From a virus: DNA of 39,020 nucleotides. The position numbers and the translations under genes are program-made. The first letter of the stretch is position 1; every line of letters starts with the position of its first letter. Location of the stretch: the IMG/VR virus record IMGVR_UViG_3300032296_003683, positions 1 to 39,020 of that record; one strand, written 5' to 3'. This document shows positions 14,216 to 21,790 of the stretch, in pieces. A model generated the notes under the pieces. It searched no databases, was not told where the DNA came from, and saw nothing but the letters and a program-made list of their open reading frames with translations.

Positions 14216-14913
14216 TGTTTTTCCTTTTTTATGTATATATCATAAAATCCTAATGAGTGCAAAGCCATGCCGTCAACCACCCAATTCGAATTATTTAGCA
14301 AAAATTCATTTGTTACTTGGAACGTAGCGTATGGCATATCTTCAATAATACCATCATAAATTAAATAATCGTTAAGTCCAATAATTCCACCGTCTTCAAT
14401 AAGTTGTGATGCTAGGTTAAGGGTTGGCCTTATGTCTTCTCTTTTATTTGTTATGTCTATATATATATAGTCATATTTGTTTGATATATTTTTTAAAATT
14501 TCTTTGCTGTCACCTTTAAAAGTTTTTAAATTATTATATTTACTAAATTTATTTATAATATATTTTTCATGAGTGTCGGGGGTATACAGCAATTCGTGTT
14601 TAAATCCTTCACACTTACACTCTCCAAACCTTCTCCAAGACCAACATTTTAAATCTTGGTTAAACCAATCAACTAAATGAATTAGTTCTGGATTTTTTTG
14701 TTTTGCAATTAATTCAGAATAATAGCCCCAGGCTACTCCAACCTCCATATATTTTAAACCATACGGTAAAGTTTTAACATATTCTTCTCTACAAGAAAAT
14801 ATTTTTGCAGAGTTTAGTTGATTTTGATTAATTAAATAAGCGCAATCAATTTTGTTTTCTGATAAAATAAAATTATCTTTGCCTGTAAGGGGCGCAATTG
14901 GTTCTCTTGGCAT
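14212..14913 (-). CDS. Class I SAM-dependent methyltransferase
   Basis: A 233-residue paralog of the 8276 protein: QNQLNSAKIFSCREEYVKT leads into motif I (YMEVGVAWGYYS), strand 2 (HLVDWF), an acidic strand 4 region (YDYIYIDIT) and GGIIGLNDYLIYDG. It carries an inserted Cys-bearing segment (GECKCEGF) absent from the paralog. Likely an O-methyltransferase of the Methyltransf_24 type. Overlaps the SGNH gene (ATGA) and the zinc protein upstream by one base, so it belongs to the long leftward operon. Confidence 0.75.
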   Translation of the reverse strand: MPREPIAPLTGKDNFILSENKIDCAYLINQNQLNSAKIFSCREEYVKTLPYGLKYMEVGVAWGYYSELIAKQKNPELIHLVDWFNQDLKCWSWRRFGECKCEGFKHELLYTPDTHEKYIINKFSKYNNLKTFKGDSKEILKNISNKYDYIYIDITNKREDIRPTLNLASQLIEDGGIIGLNDYLIYDGIIEDMPYATFQVTNEFLLNNSNWVVDGMALHSLGFYDIYIKKEKQ

Positions 14914-15086
14914 TAAACTAATCCTCCATCTAATTTATCCACAGTAACTGGTGGCATCCCACATTGCATACACTTCATGTTGTCAAAATATATGGCAAGG
15001 GCATTGTTTTCAAATATTGCTGATATAGACCATATTTTAGATCCACAAGAACAAATATATGTTTGTTGTTTATTTAAACTTATCAT
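14913..15086 (-). CDS. Zinc-ribbon-like microprotein, 57 aa
   Basis: Contains CSCG near residue 13 and CMQCG near residue 40, two Cys pairs spaced as in a zinc ribbon. The start at 15086 overlaps the stop of the DNA glycosylase as ATGA; in-frame codons further upstream have no ribosome site. Function unknown. Confidence 0.6.
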   Translation of the reverse strand: MISLNKQQTYICSCGSKIWSISAIFENNALAIYFDNMKCMQCGMPPVTVDKLDGGLV

Positions 15087-15583
15087 GCATTTATCTTTTC
15101 TTTGTGCGTAGGCCAATAATATTTACATGGCTCTTTGCGATCTGGACAACATGGGGTATTGTATGGGCTCAATGTTGCATATTGAAATTTAGCGTAATAC
15201 ATTGGATCTTTATTAAAAAGACTAGCCCTATGTGTAGTAATAATACGCATTGAAATTAAGTCATCATCAAACCATTTAGGCATTAATGTATTCCAATTTT
15301 TGCCAACTTTTTTAAATAATTTTTGTATATTAAATTCATTGTTGTCTGTTTTAATATTACGTTGTTTTGCTTCAATAATCATACAATCTAAATATTTTAA
15401 TAATGCCCCTTCATGATTTTTCCACATAAGGACAGCAGGATGATTACGCCAGCCACCAGTTGGAGACTGCCCAGATAACACATTGAGTATCTGATACCCC
15501 TCTAATATTTGTTTATTAAGTCTTTTAGAATCTAGCATTTGAGCAGCCCAAGCAAAATTAGTAGATGGTAAAAATGTTTGCAC
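15083..15583 (-). CDS. Pyrimidine-dimer DNA glycosylase (Pyr_excise family)
   Basis: A 166-residue protein with features of the Pyr_excise family (T4 endonuclease V relatives): MQTFLPSTNFAWAAQMLDSK at the N-terminus, RLNKQILEGYQIL, GWRNHPAVLMWKNHE near 44-58 and THRASLFNKDPMYY near 117-130. These enzymes cut at UV-induced cyclobutane dimers and also act as AP lyases. In a sunlit-water phage this would repair incoming DNA. A C-terminal CCPDRKEPCKYYWP extension adds three Cys, perhaps a metal site. GTG start overlapping the upstream stop (TAGTG). Confidence 0.75.
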   Translation of the reverse strand: MQTFLPSTNFAWAAQMLDSKRLNKQILEGYQILNVLSGQSPTGGWRNHPAVLMWKNHEGALLKYLDCMIIEAKQRNIKTDNNEFNIQKLFKKVGKNWNTLMPKWFDDDLISMRIITTHRASLFNKDPMYYAKFQYATLSPYNTPCCPDRKEPCKYYWPTHKEKINA

Positions 15584-15813
15584 TATTTTGTAGCCTTTCT
15601 GGTTAACAACACAATTGCTCCATTTTCTTCTAATGCTTTTTTGACTCTAATCATATATTGCACTGCTTCTATTTTATCATCATGTCCTAATTTTGTAAAG
15701 GCTACTTCGTCTGCTCGAACAACCAAAAAATGTTCATTGTCTACAATATCAACATTAAAATTTTTAGGGGCTCTAATAGATCTAAAAGCCTTACGCATAT
15801 TATCTGTATACAT
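15583..15813 (-). CDS. Small alpha/beta protein, unknown function
   Basis: A 76-residue basic protein with strands FNVDIVDNEHFLVVRADE and AIVLLTRKATK around a helix. Start overlaps the WhiB stop by one base (TAATG). No family recognised. Confidence 0.6.
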   Translation of the reverse strand: MYTDNMRKAFRSIRAPKNFNVDIVDNEHFLVVRADEVAFTKLGHDDKIEAVQYMIRVKKALEENGAIVLLTRKATK

Positions 15814-16103
15814 TATTTATTTTCTAATGTTAAGGCTTGCCAATGATTGGACCACGACTCTTTAGTTTTGTGGCTATTAAACTCTTTAGATGGTTCTCCA
15901 TCTTCTAAATAAATACCGCCCCAAACTCCGTATTCTTTGCCAGAAACCCCAACAGCAAAACATGTTTTTAACACTGGACAATTTAAACATAATTGATCAA
16001 TATTATTTTTGTAATCTACGCTACCCTCTTCATATTTATCAAAAAAAGAATTAGTATCTTGATTTAAACATAAAGCAGAATCTTTCCATTTATGGCTTTT
16101 CAT
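15813..16103 (-). CDS. whiB: WhiB-family iron-sulphur regulator
   Basis: A 96-residue protein with the four WhiB cysteines C12, C39, C42 and C48 (spacing C-x26-C-x2-C-x5-C) and GVWGG at 59-63, the turn that contacts sigma factor. WhiB proteins bind a [4Fe-4S] cluster and region 4 of the primary sigma factor, changing promoter choice. They occur only in actinobacteria and their phages, which fixes the host phylum. The start at 16103 is chosen because AGGA lies nine bases upstream; a further nine codons are open above it. The usual basic C-terminal tail is weak here. Overlaps the upstream oxygenase by 14 bases. Confidence 0.9.
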   Translation of the reverse strand: MKSHKWKDSALCLNQDTNSFFDKYEEGSVDYKNNIDQLCLNCPVLKTCFAVGVSGKEYGVWGGIYLEDGEPSKEFNSHKTKESWSNHWQALTLENK

Positions 16104-16824
16104 TAAGATATTTCCTAACGTCAATGCCAACAGGATCTATCTTATCAAAATCTGGCAAACCTTCCCAAAGTTGAACAGAATCTATGTATGAGTACTCTTT
16201 TTTTTCTGGATTAACTTTTTGTTTTACATCAAAAGAATACCAAGATGGCATTGTGTATCGAGTTCCACTTTCTACCCTTTGCACAGTATGTTTATAGGCT
16301 CCATTTCCTGGAAACATAATCATATCCCCTGGTTTTGGTTTAACGATTAAGTCATAATCTGGAAAAGTAATCTCTCCGCCAGTATACTCATCATTAGGAT
16401 ACATTAACACAGAAACATTATATGTATAAAAATCAGCAGCATACGCTGGTGTTCCGTCAGGTTTTTCACAATCACAATGTAATTTAGAATTCATTCCAGT
16501 AATCCATTTTACAAAGTGCGTAGAGTTAACTGGTTTTCTAATAATAGGAATTCCGTATTTTTCAGTAAAAAGTTTATATGCTTCAGCATATATTTTTTCT
16601 TCATACTTGTCTAGAATTTTACCGACTGCTGGATTTTCCTTTTTTACCCTATCATCTCTTAAATCTTTTCCACCCATAAACTCATCGTCATCTTTGTATG
16701 AATTTAAATAATCATTAATTAATTTTAAATCATCTGACTCAATAAAATTATTAATTAATATAATATTGTCTTTACTATGACCCATGAGATTAAAGTAATT
16801 TTGATATGGTTCATAATTAATCAT
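16090..16824 (-). CDS. Prolyl-4-hydroxylase-like 2OG-Fe(II) oxygenase
   Basis: A 244-residue P4Hc enzyme. Ligands H116 and D118 (LHCDCE), distal H179 (YKHTV); R189 (GTRYT) for 2-oxoglutarate. GGEITFP at 149-155 and PKPGDMIMFPGN at 163-174. A C-terminal extension of about 45 residues beyond the fold (to KYLNEKP) is not seen in the other four P4H types. The start at 16824 follows AGGAG six bases upstream. Overlaps the preceding gene by eight bases. Confidence 0.85.
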   Translation of the reverse strand: MINYEPYQNYFNLMGHSKDNIILINNFIESDDLKLINDYLNSYKDDDEFMGGKDLRDDRVKKENPAVGKILDKYEEKIYAEAYKLFTEKYGIPIIRKPVNSTHFVKWITGMNSKLHCDCEKPDGTPAYAADFYTYNVSVLMYPNDEYTGGEITFPDYDLIVKPKPGDMIMFPGNGAYKHTVQRVESGTRYTMPSWYSFDVKQKVNPEKKEYSYIDSVQLWEGLPDFDKIDPVGIDVRKYLNEKP

Positions 16825-17035
16825 TATTACTCCTATATTTATTTGGTAAATACCATCCATTTTCTGTTATTGGATATTGTTTGTCAATACCCCATTTATT
16901 ATTTAAAAATGAACCAGACTTATGATTGAATCCATTTGCTGTAATTTCTCTTGAAACAATATTCCAGCCAACCCACCTTAAATCTTTATTAAATTTAACA
17001 ATTTTTTCTGCTTGCTCTAATTCTTTTATTAACAT
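16817..17035 (-). CDS. Small protein, unknown function
   Basis: Seventy-two residues, basic and Trp-rich (RWVGWNI, NGWYLPNKY), preceded by AAGGAGG. Overlaps the oxygenase start, suggesting coupled expression. No domain recognised. Confidence 0.6.
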   Translation of the reverse strand: MLIKELEQAEKIVKFNKDLRWVGWNIVSREITANGFNHKSGSFLNNKWGIDKQYPITENGWYLPNKYRSNND

Positions 17036-17044
17036 ATGCCTCCT

Positions 17045-17401
17045 TTAGTACTGGAATATTCCCAGTTCTACTCCCTGTTCTTTAGCCTTTTTGGCTAATA
17101 CCGATGTTGATTGCTTTGTGTTGCTAAAAAATGCAAAATAATCCATTTGTGTTAAGTATTCATTAATCCAAGCATCCGTTGTTTTATACATACTTATTTT
17201 TTTACCTCTTAATTTCATACCTTTTTCTGATACATTACAAAATTCCATGGCAAATTCTGCAACTTTGCTATCTTTAGAACCAACAGCATATATAGCCAAC
17301 TCATTATCGTCTTGGCTCATACCAGATAAAACAACTCCCATGGCACGTAAAAAGACTGTATAGTCTTTAAACTCATTAGTTGCCTGTACCACTACCATCA
17401 T
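17045..17401 (-). CDS. Rossmann-like protein, unknown function
   Basis: A 118-residue protein with alternating strands and helices: ELAIYAVGSKDSKVAEFA in the middle and YFAFFSNTKQSTSVLAKKAK then GVELGIFQY at the end. The pattern hints at a nucleotide-binding SLOG-like fold, but no signature is clear enough to claim it. Either of two adjacent ATGs (17401, 17398) may start it. Overlaps the preceding gene by 26 bases. Confidence 0.55.
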   Translation of the reverse strand: MMVVVQATNEFKDYTVFLRAMGVVLSGMSQDDNELAIYAVGSKDSKVAEFAMEFCNVSEKGMKLRGKKISMYKTTDAWINEYLTQMDYFAFFSNTKQSTSVLAKKAKEQGVELGIFQY

Positions 17402-17849
17402 TTTTATTAATACCCCTTAAATCGTCAACAATTTTCATCAATCTATCAACTGCTTCTACGTCTAAATTAGATGTATCAACTGGTTTAGCACATGATTGAT
17501 CTATTTCTCCGTCTTCGGTCAACACAGTTTCATAAAATGTATTATCCTGAATCCAATATGCTTTGTTTTCAATAATAACAACTTTTATACTTTCTGCATT
17601 ATACTTTTGCATAGACTGTTTTGTTTGTTTTGACTTCTCCCTATTCATTATAATGTTTTTAATAATTTCTTCATTAGTTGGTAAAACATTTTTAACAATA
17701 TTATGGATTGTGCTTTGCCTATGTTTTAATTTAGGCATAACATTTTTTAACATAGTATTGGCTATTGTTTTACCAACTATATATATTATAGAACAAATCA
17801 GGACAGTTGTCAAGCCTGCATAGGATATATATTTTATTATGTCAGACAC
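17376..17849 (-). CDS. Membrane-anchored protein, unknown function
   Basis: A 157-residue protein with one N-terminal transmembrane segment (about residues 10-30, GLTTVLICSIIYIVGKTI), a basic coiled region and an acidic C-terminus. GTG start with AGAGGA upstream. The bulk is probably cytoplasmic. No family recognised. Confidence 0.6.
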   Translation of the reverse strand: MSDIIKYISYAGLTTVLICSIIYIVGKTIANTMLKNVMPKLKHRQSTIHNIVKNVLPTNEEIIKNIIMNREKSKQTKQSMQKYNAESIKVVIIENKAYWIQDNTFYETVLTEDGEIDQSCAKPVDTSNLDVEAVDRLMKIVDDLRGINKNDGSGTGN

Positions 17850-17857
17850 AAAATCCT

Positions 17858-18469
17858 CTAATCAGCAAAAGATAGGGATAGAATGCTTCCTGGGGATAAA
17901 TATTCTGCGCTATGAACAAGTTTTTTGGGAATAAAAATAATATCTCCAACATCTAATACATGTTCTTCTGGATAATTGCCATCTATTTTCCAAACTGACG
18001 ATCCATTTGTTTGAATAAAAAATGTGTCTACAGAATAAAAAAATTTAGGAGCCTTTATAGATTCAAATGAAGGCAATATTTTGGGGGCTTTAAATGGATT
18101 TTGATTTTCAAAAATTTGTTTAAACTCTAAGGCATAATCATTTGTAATTTTATTATCATTTTTACCTATTAAACTAATAGACAAAGAAGATGCTATTTTT
18201 TCTCCAGAATGTATTGGTAAAGTTTTATTTAAAGATTTGTCTATTAGACTCAATCCACTATCTTCTATTTTATCTATATCAATAGAACAAGTAGCAAAAG
18301 AATAAAAATTAACTAATTTTTTTATTTGCCCAGATCGAAAAATACGAATTATTCTTTCCCAAGATAGACTTGAAATTATTTCATCATTTAAAAAATTTTT
18401 ATTTAATAATGCGCTATTATCAATTTTAGACTTAGCAACAGATTCTAGGTTAACAAATAACTCTGGCAC
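17858..18469 (-). CDS. Cupin/JmjC-like protein with altered metal site
   Basis: A 203-residue protein whose C-terminal half resembles the JmjC/Cupin_4 family: VDTFFIQTNGSSVWKIDG followed by VLDVGDIIFIPKKLVHSAEY and ILSLSF. In active members the first strand carries His-x-Asp a few residues before that Asp; here the aligned residues look like Phe and Tyr, while the distal His (LVHSA) remains. It may be inactive or bind another ligand. GTG start coupled to the upstream stop (TAGTG). Family call is tentative. Confidence 0.5.
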   Translation of the reverse strand: MPELFVNLESVAKSKIDNSALLNKNFLNDEIISSLSWERIIRIFRSGQIKKLVNFYSFATCSIDIDKIEDSGLSLIDKSLNKTLPIHSGEKIASSLSISLIGKNDNKITNDYALEFKQIFENQNPFKAPKILPSFESIKAPKFFYSVDTFFIQTNGSSVWKIDGNYPEEHVLDVGDIIFIPKKLVHSAEYLSPGSILSLSFAD

Positions 18470-18696
18470 TATTTAATTCCTTTTCCATATTTTGCCCAAA
18501 CTCTTTCATGAATATAGTAGCCTATTGACTCCCAAGCAATATAGATAAGTGCTCCTAAACTAGCATATTCCCATTCACCAGTAAACAAATAAATGACACC
18601 AGCAACGCCCACTAAGTGAAATGTTTCCCAACTTAATGTTTTTATTAAACTTTTTTTACTTGACTCCAGATTTTTTTTCTTTGCCATATCTTCCAT
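18469..18696 (-). CDS. DUF2061-like membrane protein
   Basis: Seventy-five residues: a basic N-terminus, LIKTLSWETFHLVGVAGVIY, a second hydrophobic stretch (LGALIYIAWESIGYYIHERV) and WAKYG. The KTxSWxxxH...ExxxYYxHERVW pattern is that of DUF2061, a predicted two-helix membrane protein family of unknown function. AGGAG lies just upstream of ATG 18696; an alternative ATG three codons in is possible. Confidence 0.7.
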   Translation of the reverse strand: MEDMAKKKNLESSKKSLIKTLSWETFHLVGVAGVIYLFTGEWEYASLGALIYIAWESIGYYIHERVWAKYGKGIK

Positions 18697-18808
18697 ACTC
18701 TCCTAAAATTGCCTTAATAGTTCCATCTTTTCTTAATCTTACAACTTTTCCATCTTTAATCTGTATAGGATTAAAGCCATCATGTCTTTTATAACGGCCA
18801 GAAGACAT
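18656..18808 (-). CDS. Small basic protein, unknown function
   Basis: A 50-residue protein beginning MSSGRYKRHDGFNPIQIKDG. The start at 18808 lies inside the end of the upstream gene. Strongly basic; may bind nucleic acid. No family recognised. Confidence 0.5.
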   Translation of the reverse strand: MSSGRYKRHDGFNPIQIKDGKVVRLRKDGTIKAILGEYGRYGKEKKSGVK

Positions 18809-19817
18809 TACCACTACCACGTTTTTTAGATTGTTTTTGAATTGAACCAAAAGTGTCTGAAAATAAAGCCTTATCTTTCTGTGCGTTTACAATTTTTCTG
18901 GACCAAGAAAATCCTGCATCTCCGCCCCATGCTAGCCACATAATATATCCGTTAGATGGATTTGCTGCATTTCCCCAGTCTTTGCCTTTTTTATCTACTT
19001 CATGACGTGAGAAATATGAGTACATTCTTTTAACAGTACTAAGAGAAATAGTTTCGCCTCTTGCTAACTGTCCTGCACGAGTCCAACCTACAGATGTTCC
19101 AGCACCATTTGCTTTTCCATCTTCTTTAAATTTAATTGCTCTACGAGCAGCAGATCTTGCTCCTGCTGGTGGTGAGTATCCTTCAGCCTTAGAAAGTTCA
19201 TTTGTTTCATAAACAACTGTATCGTCATCTTCCCAAAGGTCGTCAGCCTTTGCTGCTGGCACACAATTTGGAACTGGCTTACCATTTGCTCCTGGCTTCA
19301 TGCCACGCTGTACATATCCATCCCAACATGGTGCTTGTTTTTCAATATTTTCTTCTGGGCAACATCCATCAAATTTATCCATATCTTCTAACTCTGGTTC
19401 TTGTGGAAGTGGTTCAATTTGAATCATTAACGACATCATGCATGCAGAATATTCTCTTGTTGCTTCCCAAAAACCCTCTTCATCTTGTTCATATAATTGA
19501 ATTAATACCGCTGGATTTTCTGCACTTGCTTCTAATGTATATTCGCCACCAGGAACGCCAAGCATTCCTTCTCTCATTACATGAACTACCTGACCAATAT
19601 GGAATTCATCTTCTTCTCCATGAGAAGTTAAAGCCCAGTCGCCTTCTTTAAGATTTGGCATAGCCTTTCCTATATTTCCTTCAGAAATGTTAATAGCATA
19701 AATTTGTGCAGCAGCAGCAGAACGAGTTTTATGGCATCCCATAACCTCTCCTGTGTCTTTTACAGCAGGGTAACCAGAACAACCAGACGATCCTTTAGCA
19801 CCTACACGATATGGCAT
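18789..19817 (-). CDS. Multidomain phage protein, unknown function
   Basis: A 342-residue protein in three parts. Residues 1-45 (VGAKGSSGCSGYPAV) look like a short cysteine-bearing module; 55-145 are acidic and beta-rich; 210-325 hold AARRAIKFKEDG, VGWTRAGQLARGE, TVKRMYSYFSRHEVDKK and WLAWGGDAGFSWSRKIV. That last part resembles a module I recall from many actinobacterial phage proteins, sometimes near capsid genes, but I cannot name its function. Leaderless promoter (TGGTATACT six bases upstream). Higher GC than its neighbours. Confidence 0.65.
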   Translation of the reverse strand: MPYRVGAKGSSGCSGYPAVKDTGEVMGCHKTRSAAAAQIYAINISEGNIGKAMPNLKEGDWALTSHGEEDEFHIGQVVHVMREGMLGVPGGEYTLEASAENPAVLIQLYEQDEEGFWEATREYSACMMSLMIQIEPLPQEPELEDMDKFDGCCPEENIEKQAPCWDGYVQRGMKPGANGKPVPNCVPAAKADDLWEDDDTVVYETNELSKAEGYSPPAGARSAARRAIKFKEDGKANGAGTSVGWTRAGQLARGETISLSTVKRMYSYFSRHEVDKKGKDWGNAANPSNGYIMWLAWGGDAGFSWSRKIVNAQKDKALFSDTFGSIQKQSKKRGSGNVFWPL

Positions 19818-19823
19818 AAATAC

Positions 19824-19832
19824 AGTATACCA
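19824..19832 (-). promoter_or_regulatory. Extended -10 promoter, leaderless, gene 19817
   Basis: Minus-strand TGG TATACT ending six bases before ATG 19817. Confidence 0.6.
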
Positions 19833-20171
19833 CTATTTGGGTATACCCAAGGCCTCTCTTATACGTAAAAACAATTCTGCTTTTTCTAGTGGTAGTTCTG
19901 ATATAGCCTTAGAATCAAACGCTTTGGAAGTAAGAGAGATTATTGGATTTATACTAGTAAAATCATCAACATTTAAAAACCCTCTTTCCCAAAAATACAT
20001 GGTGTCTGCATAAATGATATTCATATGCTCATCATACAAAGCCTTGTTAACATCTTTCATTTTTTCAGTAATTCTGTATAAAAATTCTCCAGTTTCTGGA
20101 TCTATGCCTTCAAGTTCAAGTGCCCCAGCCTCGAGCAATTCTTGCATAATTTCATCATTGCTTTTAGACAT
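19833..20171 (-). CDS. Phage protein of unknown function, 112 aa
   Basis: An acidic helical protein; the middle reads KALYDEHMNIIYADTMYFWE then RGFLNVDDF. I know no function. Its start overlaps the stop of the DUF7455-like gene by one base. Confidence 0.65.
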   Translation of the reverse strand: MSKSNDEIMQELLEAGALELEGIDPETGEFLYRITEKMKDVNKALYDEHMNIIYADTMYFWERGFLNVDDFTSINPIISLTSKAFDSKAISELPLEKAELFLRIREALGIPK

Positions 20172-20425
20172 TACCTTTTTATTGCTTCCTCTAGGTCTTC
20201 TTTGGTTTCAAGGGCATATCTATTGTCTAAAATTTCAACAGCAAATTTCATCATTTTGTCATAGCCAACAGCATTATCCATAATTTTATTATAATGGTGT
20301 GCACAAAACATTAATTCACCAACTCTGCCTTTAATCAGTACCAGGGCTCTTGCTGAACATTTGTCGCACCTATGTGTGGCATCTAAAGATATTTTAGCAG
20401 TTTTGTCCATAAGCGTAGTTTCCAT
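20171..20425 (-). CDS. DUF7455-like zinc protein
   Basis: An 84-residue protein with THRCDKCSARALVLIKG near residues 13-29 and ELMFCAHHYNK near 33-43. A CxxC knuckle followed by CxHH is the DUF7455 pattern, common in actinobacteria and their phages; function unknown. Leaderless start (TATAAT six bases upstream). A doubled version of the motif occurs in the neighbour at 20446. Confidence 0.7.
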   Translation of the reverse strand: METTLMDKTAKISLDATHRCDKCSARALVLIKGRVGELMFCAHHYNKIMDNAVGYDKMMKFAVEILDNRYALETKEDLEEAIKR

Positions 20426-20431
20426 ATATCA

Positions 20432-20437
20432 ATTATA
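20432..20437 (-). promoter_or_regulatory. -10 box, leaderless, gene 20425
   Basis: Minus-strand TATAAT six bases before ATG 20425. Confidence 0.6.
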
Positions 20438-20445
20438 CCTTGTAT

Positions 20446-20970
20446 TTAAACGCTTGGCAACTGTGCCATCTCTTCTTTAATTGAAATGTTCATTTTATAT
20501 CTTTCGTCAATAATTTCATACACATCTTCATATATTACATTATTTGATAAATGCCTAAAATATATCTTTCTAAAATGAAAATTGCAATGATAAAGTCCTA
20601 TGCCAGATTTTTTATTTATTGATACAGTAGTAGCCTTTTGAGTACACCAGCATAAGTCAGTATCTTTTAGTTTGTCTGTTTTATTTTTACTAAAGGTTAA
20701 CTTAACATCTTCTAATTTTTCTATCATATATTTTTCTATCAATGGCCATTGTTTTGGTGTTCTAATCATAACAACATCTCTTTCAGAGTGATAATGATAG
20801 TCACAAAGAAAACGTTTTCCCCTGGAACCTTCAAGATAAACATATGCTGGAGCAACACACGATGTGTTTACTTTAAAGACATCCTTTATTATATTTTCTG
20901 TTTTTTCTGGCAATAACATAATTGGGTCATAAGCCTGACATATTTGACTATCTGGAATATTAACAATCAT
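20446..20970 (-). CDS. Protein with two Cys/His zinc-like modules
   Basis: A 174-residue protein carrying two related modules: SCVAPAYVYL...GKRFLCDYHYH near residues 37-62 and CWCTQKATTVSINKK...GLYHCNFHF near 107-133. Each has the A-x-x-x-(strand)-C-x-x-H layout of the DUF7455-like protein next door, but only the second keeps a Cys pair in front (CWC). It looks like a divergent internal duplication. Starts as an ATGA overlap with the FmdB-like gene. Confidence 0.6.
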   Translation of the reverse strand: MIVNIPDSQICQAYDPIMLLPEKTENIIKDVFKVNTSCVAPAYVYLEGSRGKRFLCDYHYHSERDVVMIRTPKQWPLIEKYMIEKLEDVKLTFSKNKTDKLKDTDLCWCTQKATTVSINKKSGIGLYHCNFHFRKIYFRHLSNNVIYEDVYEIIDERYKMNISIKEEMAQLPSV

Positions 20971-21149
20971 TTTCTATTATCTGTTCTATAAAATCCATTT
21001 CCATTAAATGTTACGCCAATACTAGAATATACACGAACAATAGGTTTATTGCATTTATCACATTTATATCCTGGATCTGTTTCAGACATTGCTCGAACTT
21101 TTACATATCTTTCTCCACAAGGCATACAATCATATTCATATGCGGGCAT
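20967..21149 (-). CDS. FmdB-like zinc-ribbon protein
   Basis: Sixty residues: PAYEYDCMPCGE, then YKCDKCNKPIVRVYS and GNGFYRTDNR at the end. Two CxxC pairs plus the GxGFYxTD tail match the FmdB-type regulatory zinc ribbon (CxxC_CxxC_SSSS). AGGAGA precedes the ATG, whose A overlaps the upstream stop (TAATG). Role in phage unknown. Confidence 0.8.
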   Translation of the reverse strand: MPAYEYDCMPCGERYVKVRAMSETDPGYKCDKCNKPIVRVYSSIGVTFNGNGFYRTDNRK

Positions 21150-21790
21150 TATACTTCTCCTGTCGACATTCTTGGTTCTTTTAAACTATGATACCACTGT
21201 GGCACTGCATATCTAAAACCTTTTTCAATAGATTTTACCGTATGAGTAAAAACAAAATTTGATGGGAAAAATATAACGCTTCCAGCCTCTGGCTTAATTT
21301 CAACATCTATTTGTGGAAAATAAATTTCTCCACCGATATAATCATCATTTAAGTAGGCAACCGTAGATAAAACTCTACTGCTAACTCCTTGATCCTGATG
21401 CTCTGGTAAATATCCAGTAGTTCCATATTTTAAAACACTCAATAGGCCTTCTGTTGATTTAATATTTTGAGATGCATGAGGGTATAGTTCTTTTGAATAA
21501 TGATTATATGCTTTTTCAATTCCACCAAAAATTTTATCATAAACAAAAGATATATGAGAATAAAGGGGATCTAGTTTAAATACATTTTTAGGTTCAGTTA
21601 TAAAATGTCTTATACAAAATTTTTCTATTTCTGGATTTGCCCCATTCCATTCATGCCATGGTTGAGCAGCACTTTCAACACCTTTTGCAAGTTGATCCTG
21701 CATATACTCAATAGAACCAATTACTTCTTTGGTATTTTCTATAGCATTTTTATAATATACCATTCCAGCAGCCTTAATTTCATATTGCAT
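21149..21790 (-). CDS. Prolyl-4-hydroxylase-like 2OG-Fe(II) oxygenase
   Basis: A 213-residue P4Hc enzyme with ligands H131, D133 (EHQDQ) and H183 (THTV); R193 (GFRYA) for 2-oxoglutarate. GGEIYFP at 153-159 and PEAGSVIFFPSN at 167-178. It overlaps the HWR-type oxygenase upstream by 11 bases, so one enzyme of each subtype is made from the same message, the same pairing of subtypes as the adjacent convergent genes 9592/10236 and 27828/28471. Confidence 0.85.
   Translation of the reverse strand: MQYEIKAAGMVYYKNAIENTKEVIGSIEYMQDQLAKGVESAAQPWHEWNGANPEIEKFCIRHFITEPKNVFKLDPLYSHISFVYDKIFGGIEKAYNHYSKELYPHASQNIKSTEGLLSVLKYGTTGYLPEHQDQGVSSRVLSTVAYLNDDYIGGEIYFPQIDVEIKPEAGSVIFFPSNFVFTHTVKSIEKGFRYAVPQWYHSLKEPRMSTGEV

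Noticed and set aside
14935-14943. Perfect DnaA box TTATCCACA
   Set aside because: It is within the coding sequence of the zinc-ribbon microprotein, with no accompanying structure or A/T-only tract; likely chance.
19202-19651. A 149-residue plus-strand frame rich in Leu and His
   Set aside because: Antisense to the 342-residue gene at 18789, which has a promoter and recognisable modules.
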